A stretch of 64,000 bases of DNA, taken from positions 248,001 through 312,000 of the forward strand of contig DASTFB010000087.1 in NCBI GenBank assembly GCA_035709005.1. Reading direction: 5' to 3'. This document shows, in pieces, positions 52,193 to 61,706 of the stretch. Below the pieces are notes generated by a model. The model ran no database searches. It saw only the letters and a program-made list of their open reading frames with translations, and had not been told where the DNA came from. Within the stretch, counting starts at the first letter, position 1. Every line of letters begins with the position of its first letter. The translations under genes and the position numbers were made by a program. The stretch comes from Candidatus Methylomirabilota bacterium. GTDB lineage: Bacteria > Methylomirabilota > Methylomirabilia > Rokubacteriales > CSP1-6.

Positions 52193-54568
52193 GTGGCCTC
52201 CCTGCGACGCCTCTTCGCTCGCCCCGGCTCCGGCGATCCCCAGCCCGGCCGCCTGAGCGGTCACCGCCGCTGGCGGGGCCCGCTGCGGTTCGTCGCCGTG
52301 GGCCTGGCCGTCACCGTCGCCCTCGGCGCGGCTGCGCTCGTCACCTACACGGCCGTCGAGCTGGCCCGGTTCCAGCGGGTGGAGATTCGGCGGACCACGA
52401 TCGTGATGGCCACCGGCCAGCCGCTGGCGCCGGGGATGAACGTGCGGGCCCTCGATCTCGCCGGGACGTTGACCCGGCTGCGCTATCGGGAAGTGCGGTC
52501 GACGCCGACGAGCCCGGGACGACACCTCCGCCAGGCCGCCGCCTGGGACATCTACGTGCGGGGCGTCGCCGAAGCCGGGCCCCCGCGGCCCCGGCAACTG
52601 CGTCTCGAGCTGGACGGGGACCGGATCACCAGGATCCTGGACGACGGCGCGCCGGTGGCCGCGGCCAGCCTCGAGCCCGAAGTCATCACCAGCGTCGCCG
52701 ACCGTCCCGGCGAGGACTACCGCCCGGTGCGGCTGGCCGACGTGCCGCTGGCGTTCCTTCAAGCCATCCTCGCGGCGGAGGATCACCGCTTCTTCGAGCA
52801 TGCCGGCATCGATCTCAGAGGGCTCGCGCGGGCGTTCTGGGTCAATCTGCAAAGCGGCCGGGTCGCCCAGGGCGGCAGCACCATCACCCAGCAGCTGGTG
52901 AAGAATCGCCTGCTCGGGGCTCAGCGGACCCTCGGCCGAAAGCTGCGCGAGGCCTGGCTGGCCGCGGTGATCGAGTGGTACTACACGAAAGAGCAGATCC
53001 TCGAGGCGTACCTCAACGAGATCTATCTCGGCCAGCGCGGAGGGCTGGCCATCCGCGGGGTCGGGGCGGCCACACGCTCGTACTTCGGCAAGGAGGTGCA
53101 CCAGCTCACGCTGTCCGAGTCCGCCCTGGTGGCCGGTATGGTGCGGGCGCCGAACAGCTACTCGCCCGTCCTCCACCCCCAGCGGGCCCGTCAGCGTCGC
53201 AACACCGTCCTGGGCCGGCTCCGCGAGCTCCAGCAGATCTCCGCAGCCGACTACGAAGCGGCGCGCCGCGAGCCGCTCCGGATCCGGCCGGCGCCGACTA
53301 CCGGTCAGCTGGCGCCCTACTTCGCCGACTACGTGCGCGAGGAGCTCGAGGAGCGACTCGAGGGCGGGCTGGGCGGCGTGGGCAGCCGGGTCTTCACCAC
53401 GCTCGACCCCGCGCTGCAGCGCTTCGCCGAACAGGCGGTCGTCCGGGGCCTGGAGCGGCTGGAGAAGGCTCGTCCCCGTCTGAAGCGGGCCGCGCCCAGG
53501 GAGCGCCTGCAAGCGGTTCTGGTCGCACTCGACCCCGCCACCGGCCACATCCGGGCCCTCGTTGGCGGCCGGGATTACGAGCAGAGCCAGTTCAACCGCG
53601 CGGCGTTCGCCCGCCGGCAGCCCGGCTCGGCGTTCAAGCCCTTCGTGTTCGCGGCGGCGCTCGGCCGGCTCCAGGGCGAGCCGGCCTTCACCGCCGCGAC
53701 GTTCGTCGACGACGAGCCGCTCGCGGTCACCGTGGAGGGCGAGATCTGGAGCCCGCGCAACTATCAGGACCGCTACGAAGGGCGAGTGACCGTGCGGCGG
53801 GCGCTCGAGCAATCCTTGAACAGCGCAACCGTACGCATCGCGCTGGAGATCGGCCTCGACCGGGTGATCCGCGCGGCCCGCGCGCTGGGCCTGACCAGCC
53901 GGCTGGCCCCGGTGCCGGCCGTGGCGCTGGGCGCGTTCGAGGTCAGCCCGCTGGAGCTCGGCCGGGCCTACCTGCCCTTCGCCAACGGCGGCGTTCGGTT
54001 GGACCGAACGACGGCGGTCCGTTCCGTCCGCGATGCCGACGGCAGTCCCGGCGTCCTGGTGGAGCCGACCACGGCACAGGCCATCTCCCCCGCCGAGGCT
54101 TACGTGATGACCTCCCTTCTCCAGGGCGTCATCGCCTCGGGCACCGGGGCCGCCGCGCAGCCCCTGCAGGCCATGGGCGCGGTGGCCGGCAAGACCGGCA
54201 CCACCAACGATGGGCGCGACGCGTGGTTCGTGGGCTACACGCCCAATCTCCTGGCTCTGGTCTGGGTGGGTTTCGACAGCGGCCAGGCCCACGGCCTGAG
54301 CGGCTCGGACGCCGCCCTGCTGATATGGACGGCGTTCATCCGCCAGGCGCTCGAGGCGTACCCCGCGCCAGGGTTCCCTACCCCCGCCGGCATCACCACG
54401 GCCAAGATCGACGTCGCCAACGGCAAGCTCGCCAGCCTCTTCTGCCCGGTGACCGTACGTGAGACGTTCCTCACCGGGACGGAGCCCGCGCCCTGCGACG
54501 AGCACGGCGTCCTGCCCGAACCCGTCGTGGAGTGGTGGCGCCGCTTCCGGGACTGGCTCGGACGCTGA
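52193..54568 (+). CDS. Bifunctional penicillin-binding protein 1B-like
   Basis: 791 residues. Short cytosolic tail, membrane helix (about 35-60), a UB2H-like domain (RYREVRSTPTSPGRHLRQ), then glycosyltransferase GT51 (LAAEDHRFFEHAGIDL, GGSTITQQLVKN, YLNEIYLGQRGG). The transpeptidase has SxxK in QPGSAFKPF, SxN in LEQSLNSATV and KTGTTN. It polymerises and cross-links peptidoglycan. GTG 52193 is the start. A stem-loop with 11-bp arms follows the stop. Confidence 0.92.
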   Translation: MASLRRLFARPGSGDPQPGRLSGHRRWRGPLRFVAVGLAVTVALGAAALVTYTAVELARFQRVEIRRTTIVMATGQPLAPGMNVRALDLAGTLTRLRYREVRSTPTSPGRHLRQAAAWDIYVRGVAEAGPPRPRQLRLELDGDRITRILDDGAPVAAASLEPEVITSVADRPGEDYRPVRLADVPLAFLQAILAAEDHRFFEHAGIDLRGLARAFWVNLQSGRVAQGGSTITQQLVKNRLLGAQRTLGRKLREAWLAAVIEWYYTKEQILEAYLNEIYLGQRGGLAIRGVGAATRSYFGKEVHQLTLSESALVAGMVRAPNSYSPVLHPQRARQRRNTVLGRLRELQQISAADYEAARREPLRIRPAPTTGQLAPYFADYVREELEERLEGGLGGVGSRVFTTLDPALQRFAEQAVVRGLERLEKARPRLKRAAPRERLQAVLVALDPATGHIRALVGGRDYEQSQFNRAAFARRQPGSAFKPFVFAAALGRLQGEPAFTAATFVDDEPLAVTVEGEIWSPRNYQDRYEGRVTVRRALEQSLNSATVRIALEIGLDRVIRAARALGLTSRLAPVPAVALGAFEVSPLELGRAYLPFANGGVRLDRTTAVRSVRDADGSPGVLVEPTTAQAISPAEAYVMTSLLQGVIASGTGAAAQPLQAMGAVAGKTGTTNDGRDAWFVGYTPNLLALVWVGFDSGQAHGLSGSDAALLIWTAFIRQALEAYPAPGFPTPAGITTAKIDVANGKLASLFCPVTVRETFLTGTEPAPCDEHGVLPEPVVEWWRRFRDWLGR

Positions 54569-54574
54569 CTCTCA

Positions 54575-54626
54575 TCGGAGGGGGCGACACACTGGCGCGC
54601 CCGCGGGGCGCGACGGCCCCCTCCGA
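54575..54626 (+). terminator. Stem-loop after the PBP gene
   Basis: TCGGAGGGGGC pairs perfectly with GCCCCCTCCGA; within the 30-base loop a second hairpin forms, CGCGCCC/GGGCGCG. It begins seven bases after the PBP stop at 54568. No T-run follows. Confidence 0.5.
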
Positions 54627-54682
54627 GACCTCCCCCCAGGAATTGCGCCGGCTGAGGCGGCGCTCGAAAGCGGCTTAGGACC

Positions 54683-55462
54683 TCAGGCTGGCAGGCCGAT
54701 GAGGGCGGCGAGCTCGGTGAAGGAACGCACCGTCACGTCGGCTTCGCTGGTCACCTCGGTGCCGTGCGGGGCGTAGAGGACGGTCGGCATTCCGACGGCG
54801 CGAGCTCCGCGGATGTCGGAGGCCAGGCCGTCGCCGACCATGGCGACCGCGGGGGCGGGCAGGCCCAGGCGAGCCAGCATCATCCGGAACAGAGGCGGCT
54901 CCGGTTTCCCGATCACCTCCGGCCGGACCCCGGCCGCCGTCGCGACGGCCCCGACGATGGCGCCACACCCCGGTAAGAACTCGCCCCCTTCCACCGGGAG
55001 GCGCGGGTCCAGGTTCGGCGTGACGAGCCCAGCGCCGGCGGCGGCGGCCCGGGCTGCGGCCGTGAGCCGCTCGTAGGTCAGGTCGAAGTCGTTGCCCACG
55101 GCCACCACCGTCGCGGCCCGCCACTCTTTGACGTCGATGAGCGCGTGGCCGGCGGCCAGGACGGCGTCGGCCATCTCGCGGGCGCCGATGACGAGCACGC
55201 GGCTACGACCCCAGCGCGCACCGATGACGTCGCCGATGATGTCCAGCGGCGTGAGGACGTGCTCGGCGACGCCCACGCCGAGGCGGTGCAGACGAGCCCG
55301 CAGATCAGCGCCGGTGGCGCGGGAGTTGTTGGAGAGAAACCCCAGCCGGCGGCCGCTGCTCCCCACGCCGTCCAGCAGCTCGCGCGCCCCGGGGTTGAGC
55401 ACCTCGCCGCTCCAGACGCACCCGTCGAGGTCGAAGATGAAGCCGCGCAGACCGGCCAGCAC
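54683..55462 (-). CDS. HAD-superfamily phosphatase, class IIA (NagD-like)
   Basis: 259 residues. Catalytic Asp pair in GFIFDLDGCVWSGEV, motif II in LGFLSNNSRATG, Lys and motif III in VIGKPEPPLFRMML and AMVGDGLASDIRGA. NagD-like enzymes dephosphorylate sugar or nucleotide phosphates. GTG 55462 is chosen; TTG 55471, overlapping the glycosyltransferase stop, is possible. It is downstream of the GT4 gene on the same strand. Confidence 0.88.
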   Translation of the reverse strand: MLAGLRGFIFDLDGCVWSGEVLNPGARELLDGVGSSGRRLGFLSNNSRATGADLRARLHRLGVGVAEHVLTPLDIIGDVIGARWGRSRVLVIGAREMADAVLAAGHALIDVKEWRAATVVAVGNDFDLTYERLTAAARAAAAGAGLVTPNLDPRLPVEGGEFLPGCGAIVGAVATAAGVRPEVIGKPEPPLFRMMLARLGLPAPAVAMVGDGLASDIRGARAVGMPTVLYAPHGTEVTSEADVTVRSFTELAALIGLPA

Positions 55463-55467
55463 GCCGT

Positions 55468-56643
55468 TCAATCGGCCGCCGTCCGCCGGAACTCCGCGAT
55501 GGCCTCGGCGTACACCTCCTCGGTGCGCGCGGCCACGCGGGCCCACGAGAATCGCTCCTCCACGCGGCGCCGGCCGGCCTTGCCCATGGCCCGGGCCGCG
55601 CCGGGGTCGTCGAGCAGGCGGCGCAGCGCCGCGGCGAGCTCGTCGGGACGCCCGGGCGGCACAAGATAGCCCGTCGTGCCATCCTCGACCACCTCGAGGA
55701 TGCCGCCGACGGCCGAGGCCACCACCGGCGTCTCGCAGGCCATGGCTTCCAGGTTGATGAGGCCGAACGGCTCGTACACCGACGGGCAGGCGAAGGCGAC
55801 GGCATGACTGTAGAGCTGCGCCACGTCGTCCACGGGCACCATGCTGTTGATCCAGCGGACGTTGGGATGCTGGGGCACCGCCTGCCGCAGGCGCTCCTCG
55901 ATCTCCGCCGTGTCGGGGGCCGACGCGCAGAGGACGACCTGGACGGAGGGCGGCAGCTTGGCCGCCGCGTCCAGCAAGTGGAAGATCCCCTTCTGGTCGG
56001 TGATCCGCCCGACAAAGAGCACGTACGGCGGGCGCACGCCATAGCGGTCCAGGGCGTCCCGCCGCCCGGTGCGGCGGAAGCGCTGGGGGTCGATGCCGTT
56101 GTGGATCACCACCACGCGCGCGGGATCCACGGCGAAGTGACGCTGGATGTCGTCGCGCATCTGGCCCGAGACCGCGATCACGCGATCCGCCGCCTCCACC
56201 GCCGTCTTCTCGATCCACGTAGAGAGCAGATAGCCGCTGCCAAGCTGGTCAGCCTTCCAGGGCCGCAGCGGCTCCATGCTGTGCAGGGTGACGATGAGCG
56301 GAATGCGGTACAGCGTTCTGATCCAGAGCCCGGCCATGTCGGCGTACCAGGTGTGGGCGTGGGCGACATCGGCATCGACCGGGTCACGGGCCATGGCCAG
56401 GTCGATGGACAGCGTCTCCAGCGCGGGCGCGAAGCGCGGCCCCTCGGGGCCGGCGGCCAGCCGCGGCCACGGCGCATAGCCGCGGACGACGATGCCCTCG
56501 GCCGACGCGGCCGACCGCTCGCCGAAGCAGCGGACCTCCACGGGCATGCGCTCGCCGAGAGCCTGGCTGAGCTGATCGACCACGACACCTGCGCCTCCAT
56601 AGACGTGCGGCGGGTACTCGCGCGTGAGGAGAAGGGCTTTCAC
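55468..56643 (-). CDS. GT4 family glycosyltransferase (glycogen synthase-like)
   Basis: 391 residues. GT-B fold: TREYPPHVYGGAGVVVDQL at the N-terminus binds the acceptor loop, VAHAHTWYADMAG follows, VVVIHNGIDPQRFRRTGR links the domains, and the donor site has FACPSVYEPFGLINLEAMAC with the E-x7-E pair. This is the actinobacterial-type GlgA/GlgM layout, using a nucleotide glucose donor. GTG 56643 is the start. The HAD phosphatase gene overlaps or follows at once. Confidence 0.88.
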   Translation of the reverse strand: MKALLLTREYPPHVYGGAGVVVDQLSQALGERMPVEVRCFGERSAASAEGIVVRGYAPWPRLAAGPEGPRFAPALETLSIDLAMARDPVDADVAHAHTWYADMAGLWIRTLYRIPLIVTLHSMEPLRPWKADQLGSGYLLSTWIEKTAVEAADRVIAVSGQMRDDIQRHFAVDPARVVVIHNGIDPQRFRRTGRRDALDRYGVRPPYVLFVGRITDQKGIFHLLDAAAKLPPSVQVVLCASAPDTAEIEERLRQAVPQHPNVRWINSMVPVDDVAQLYSHAVAFACPSVYEPFGLINLEAMACETPVVASAVGGILEVVEDGTTGYLVPPGRPDELAAALRRLLDDPGAARAMGKAGRRRVEERFSWARVAARTEEVYAEAIAEFRRTAAD

Positions 56644-56705
56644 TCTCGTAGAATACCATCGGGCCCGTTCCCCAACGGCACGTCCATCTAGCTTACGCCA
56701 GCGGG

Positions 56706-56825
56706 ATGGTGACGCTGCAGAGCAGCGATGGTCGGACCCACGAGTGTCGCGGCAACGACGAGACGTTGAAGGATCTGAAGGTCGGCGATCGCCTGGAGCT
56801 CGGTCTGCGGCAGCCGGCGCGCTGA
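56706..56825 (+). pseudogene. C-terminal scrap of a small beta-barrel (DUF1344-like) protein
   Basis: 39 residues from ATG 56706: MVTLQSSDGRTHECRG and DETLKDLKVGDRLELGLR. This is the ending of small proteins that carry a sequence such as 'VTLxxxDGxxxxFxxxxETLKDLKVGDRVEAKL'; the upstream half that should hold a signal peptide is absent (an in-frame TAG lies 66 bases before). It fills the gap between two divergent-facing minus-strand genes. Confidence 0.4.
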
Positions 56826-56837
56826 TCGGGGCGGCCC

Positions 56838-58218
<1,381 letters not shown>

Positions 58219-58226
<8 letters not shown>

Positions 58227-59517
58227 GGGCCGGACTCTTGATGGGCAGCCGGAGCGTGAAGCAGGCGCCGCCACCGGGCCGATTCTCCCAGCGCAGGTCG
58301 CCCCCGTGCTCCTCGACGATCTGACGGGCGATCGACAGGCCCAGCCCCGTGCCCTGCGGCTTGGTGGTGAAGAAGGGCTCGAACAGCCGCTTGGCCACTT
58401 CGTCGGAGATGCCGGGGCCGTCGTCGCTGACGCTCACCTCGACGGCGTCACCCTCGCGCCGGCTGGCCAGCGTCAGCTCATGGCCTCGGGAGAGAGCCTC
58501 CAGGCCGTTCTTCACGAGGTTCAGGACCGCCTGGCGGAGCAACCCCCGATCCACCTCCATCATCGGCACCTGGGGGTCGGTGGCCACGCGCAGCCGCAAA
58601 CCCTGGCGGGTGGCCACCGGGCGGATGAACTCGCCGACCTCCTCCACCAGGCCGTTGACGGATTCCTCCTCGAAGTGAGGCCGAGGGAAGCGGGCGAACG
58701 TGAGGTACTCCTCGGTGAGCGCATCCAGCGCGCGCACCTGGTCGCGGATGGCCGAGACCAGGGCAGGCGCCTCGTCGGAGTCGTGCCCCGGCCGGCTCCG
58801 CACGATGTCTTGCAGGATCTCGGCGTTGAGCTCGATGGCGCTGATGGGGTTGCGCACCTCGTGGGCCACCTTCAGGCTGAGCCGCCCGACGGTGGCCATG
58901 CGCTCGGCCACGATCAGCTCTTCCTGCGCCGATTGCAGGCGGTTGAGCGTGCCCGTCAGCTCGGTGTTGAGCCGCTCTACCTCCCCTCGCGCCCGCCGTT
59001 CCCGGTCGGCCACGAGGCCCAGCGTCATCGCCGGCAGGCCGAACATGCCGGCCAGCAGCACCCCCGGCGTCCAGCCGACCCACGGCGGCACCACGTGGGT
59101 CGCCAGCGTGTAGAGCCCGCCGGCCAGCAGGGCCGCGGTCAATCCCACCCAGGGCCCGAAGTAGTAGGCGTTTACGGCCACCAGCGGGAAGAAGAGGAGG
59201 TAGAAGAGGCTTTCGGCGGCGCCGGTCAGGCAGAGCAGCACGAACACCAGCAAGAGGTCGATGGCCAGCGCGCCGAGGAAGATGCCCCGCGTCGCCCTGG
59301 GGTTGATGGTCACCAGGGCGAAGATGCCGCTCTTATAGGCGGCGAACCAGAACACGAGCGAGTACAGATCGACCTGGTGGCGGGGGCGCAACGGCACCAG
59401 CCCGATGGTGGCGAGCCCTCCCACCATGGCCACGGCGAGGAGGACGGCGAAGACGCGCTCGTCGCCCTCGAGGAGTCGGAACGTCGCGTGCCACGGCTTG
59501 CGCTCGACGGTCACCAC
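58219..59517 (-). CDS. Membrane sensor histidine kinase
   Basis: 432 residues. Six hydrophobic helices in residues 20-170 form a MASE-like membrane sensor without a large outside domain. Then H-box KVAHEVRNPISAIELNAEIL, N-box NLVKNGLEAL, DDGPGISDEV and FFTTKPQGTGLGLS. It should phosphorylate the sigma-54 regulator encoded immediately downstream. GTG 59517 is the start; a second GTG follows. Confidence 0.92.
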
Positions 59518-59579
59518 ACCACGGCCTCGGGGCGACTATAGCACGCGGCCCCGCACCGGCCACGAGTGGAGCCGTCGGG

Positions 59580-60170
59580 TCAGGTACGGCGGTACTGCCG
59601 CCAGACGAGATAGCCGATCCAGCCGGCCAGCACCAGCAGCGCGTACAGCGCGAGCCAGCGCTCGATGCGGTGGACGTCGGACAGGACGCGTTCGAGCTGA
59701 TCGGTGAAGAGGAACGCGATGCCGAAGCTCACCGGCACGCCGATGAGCGCGGCCGCGGTATCCGCCACGATGAACCGCCAGAACGGCACGTGGGCGATGC
59801 CGGCCGTGAGGAAGGCGGCGGCCCGCAGCCCGACCACGTGGCGGGCCGTGAAGAGGATCTTGACGCCGTGGCGATGATACGCGGCCTTCAGGCGCTCCTC
59901 GCGTTCCCGAGTGAGCACCCGTCGCACGGCGTGCCAGTCCAGGATCCGCTCGCCCCAGTGATGGCCCACCCAATACAGGACCGTGTCCCCGCTCAACACG
60001 CCGACCAGACAGACGGGCAAGGCGATCCACCAGCGGATCACCAGCTCCTGGGCCAGAACCCCGGCCGCCATGATCGGCCCTTCCTCGGGGATGGGCAGCC
60101 CCAGGCCGGTGGCGAACAGGACGAGGAACAGCCCCAGATACGTGAAGTGCTCGATCAGGTGCTGGACCAT
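59580..60170 (-). CDS. DedA family membrane protein
   Basis: 196 residues with the family blocks: LGLFLVLFATGLGLPIPEEG, GDTVLYWVGHHWG, and the conserved ARHVVGLRAAAFLTAGIAHV, then PFWRF. DedA proteins (VTT fold) are lipid scramblases of the undecaprenyl or phosphatidylethanolamine type, driven by protons. ATG 60170 is 20 bases from the divergent glycosyltransferase gene. Confidence 0.9.
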   Translation of the reverse strand: MVQHLIEHFTYLGLFLVLFATGLGLPIPEEGPIMAAGVLAQELVIRWWIALPVCLVGVLSGDTVLYWVGHHWGERILDWHAVRRVLTREREERLKAAYHRHGVKILFTARHVVGLRAAAFLTAGIAHVPFWRFIVADTAAALIGVPVSFGIAFLFTDQLERVLSDVHRIERWLALYALLVLAGWIGYLVWRQYRRT

Positions 60171-60189
60171 CGGCTATGGTCTATACACG

Positions 60190-61278
60190 ATGTCGACGTC
60201 CCGGCGCGTCATTCTCCACACCGAGTCCTCGGTCGGCTTCGGCGGCCAGGAGATCCGGGTGCTGGGCGAAACTCGCTGGCTGCTCGACCACGGCTGGGGC
60301 GCGCTGATCGCCTGCCAGCCCGGCAGCCGCCTCCTGAACGAGGCGCAGGCGGCCGGGCTGCCCGTCGCGGCGATCGCCATGCGAAGCGCGCTCGACGTGC
60401 GGGCGGTGCTGGCGCTGGGCCGGCTCATGAAAGCCCGCGGGGTCCGCCTGGTACACACCCACAGCTCCATCGACAGCTGGGTGGCCACGCCGGCCGCCAA
60501 GTCGCTCGGGCTGCCGGTCGTGCGCGGGCGCCACGTCACCATCCCGGTCCTGCGTCGGCGCGCCCTCGTCTATCGGCTCGCCGACCGCATCATCACCAGC
60601 GGCGAGGCGGTCAAGCGGATGATCGCCGAGGTCGGCGTTCCCGCCGACCGCATCGAGGCGATCGCGGCCGGCTACGACCCCGCCCGCTTCCACGCTGACG
60701 TCTCCGGAAAACCGGTGCGGAACGAGCTCGGGCTCACCGGCCCGGTGGTGGGCCTCGTGGCGAACCTCCGCGGGTCCAAGGGCCACCGGTATTTCCTGGA
60801 GGCGGCCCGGCTCGTCCTGGCCCGACTGCCGGCGACGCGCTTCCTCGTGGTGGGAGACGGGGTCGCCTTCGACGAGGTCCGCGGCCTGGTACACGAGCTG
60901 GGACTGCAGTCGCAGGTGATCATGACCGGCTTCCGGCGCGACATCCCCGAGGTCATGGCGGCGCTGGACGTCCTCGTGCTGCCCTCGACCCGCTCGGAAG
61001 CGGTGTCCCAGGTGATCTTGCAGGCCCTGGCGCTGGGGACGCCGGTCGTGGGCACGACCGTCGGCGGAACACCCGAGGTAGTGCGCGACGGCGTGACCGG
61101 CCGGCTGGTGCCGCCGGCCGACGTTGACGCTCTGGCCGCCGCCATACTGGATCTGTTGCACGACTTGACGTCGGCTCGCGCGATGGCCCGGGCCGGCCAG
61201 GCGCTGGTCCGGGAGCGCTACACCGTCGATGCGACGATGGCCCGCACCACCGCGATCTACGCCGAGCTCCTCGGCTGA
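60190..61278 (+). CDS. GT4 family glycosyltransferase
   Basis: 362 residues. GT-B: RVILHTESSVGFGGQEIRVL at the N-terminus, RLVHTHSSIDSWVATPAAKS, AIAAGYDPARF, GLVANLRGSKGHRYFLEAA and VLVLPSTRSEAVSQVILQAL with the donor-site E near residue 280. It likely adds a hexose or heptose in lipopolysaccharide or exopolysaccharide assembly. ATG 60190 faces away from the DedA gene. Confidence 0.9.
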   Translation: MSTSRRVILHTESSVGFGGQEIRVLGETRWLLDHGWGALIACQPGSRLLNEAQAAGLPVAAIAMRSALDVRAVLALGRLMKARGVRLVHTHSSIDSWVATPAAKSLGLPVVRGRHVTIPVLRRRALVYRLADRIITSGEAVKRMIAEVGVPADRIEAIAAGYDPARFHADVSGKPVRNELGLTGPVVGLVANLRGSKGHRYFLEAARLVLARLPATRFLVVGDGVAFDEVRGLVHELGLQSQVIMTGFRRDIPEVMAALDVLVLPSTRSEAVSQVILQALALGTPVVGTTVGGTPEVVRDGVTGRLVPPADVDALAAAILDLLHDLTSARAMARAGQALVRERYTVDATMARTTAIYAELLG

Positions 61279-61282
61279 GCCG

Positions 61283-61618
61283 CTATTGTGTCGGTACGAC
61301 CACCGGCGGCGGCGGGGGAGGGGGAACCTCGTCGCGCGCGCGCCGGTCGGCGGGCGGCACGCGGAACCGATCGTCGTCCCCCGGGGGGACCCGGAACCGG
61401 TCGTCGCCTCGCGGCGGCACGCGGAACCGGTCATCGCTGCCCGGTGGGATCCGGCCGGTGTCGGCGGCCGGGCCTGGCGTCGGCGAAGCCGGCGTCGTCG
61501 TCGCGCCCGCGCCGCCCGGAGTGCCGACCGGCGCACCGGGAGCCGGCGGCGCCCCGGCCGCTGCCGTCGCGCCGAGGACGATCAGGGTGGTGGCAACGAA
61601 CGTGCAGGCTGCTCTCAT
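61283..61618 (-). CDS. Secreted low-complexity protein with DDRFRVPP repeats
   Basis: 111 residues. Signal peptide (TFVATTLIVLGATAAAGA) then a Pro/Gly/Ala/Thr-rich stretch and three tandem 10-residue repeats, each containing DDRFRVPP, ending in a Pro run. ATG 61618 follows GGGAGGGCG; GTG 61621 is possible. No family is recognised. It is probably disordered and exported. Its 3' end is four bases from the convergent glycosyltransferase stop. Confidence 0.7.
   Translation of the reverse strand: MRAACTFVATTLIVLGATAAAGAPPAPGAPVGTPGGAGATTTPASPTPGPAADTGRIPPGSDDRFRVPPRGDDRFRVPPGDDDRFRVPPADRRARDEVPPPPPPPVVVPTQ
61346..61435 (-). repeat. Three tandem 30-bp repeats coding for DDRFRVPPxx
   Basis: The units read DDRFRVPPRG, DDRFRVPPGD, DDRFRVPPAD in order, i.e. 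positions 61435-61406, 61405-61376 and 61375-61346. The DNA differs mainly at third codon positions, so the repeats are held by selection or are old. Confidence 0.85.
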
Positions 61619-61706
61619 CACGCCCTCCCTCGGCGTCTGCGAGGAGCAACTACGGTGCCGTCGCCGCTTCCGCGGGGCCGTGTGGTAACGTGATTCGAGG
61701 ACAGCG

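Noticed and set aside
52100-54505. 801-codon minus-strand ORF
   Set aside because: Antisense shadow of the PBP1B-like gene, which has all catalytic motifs.
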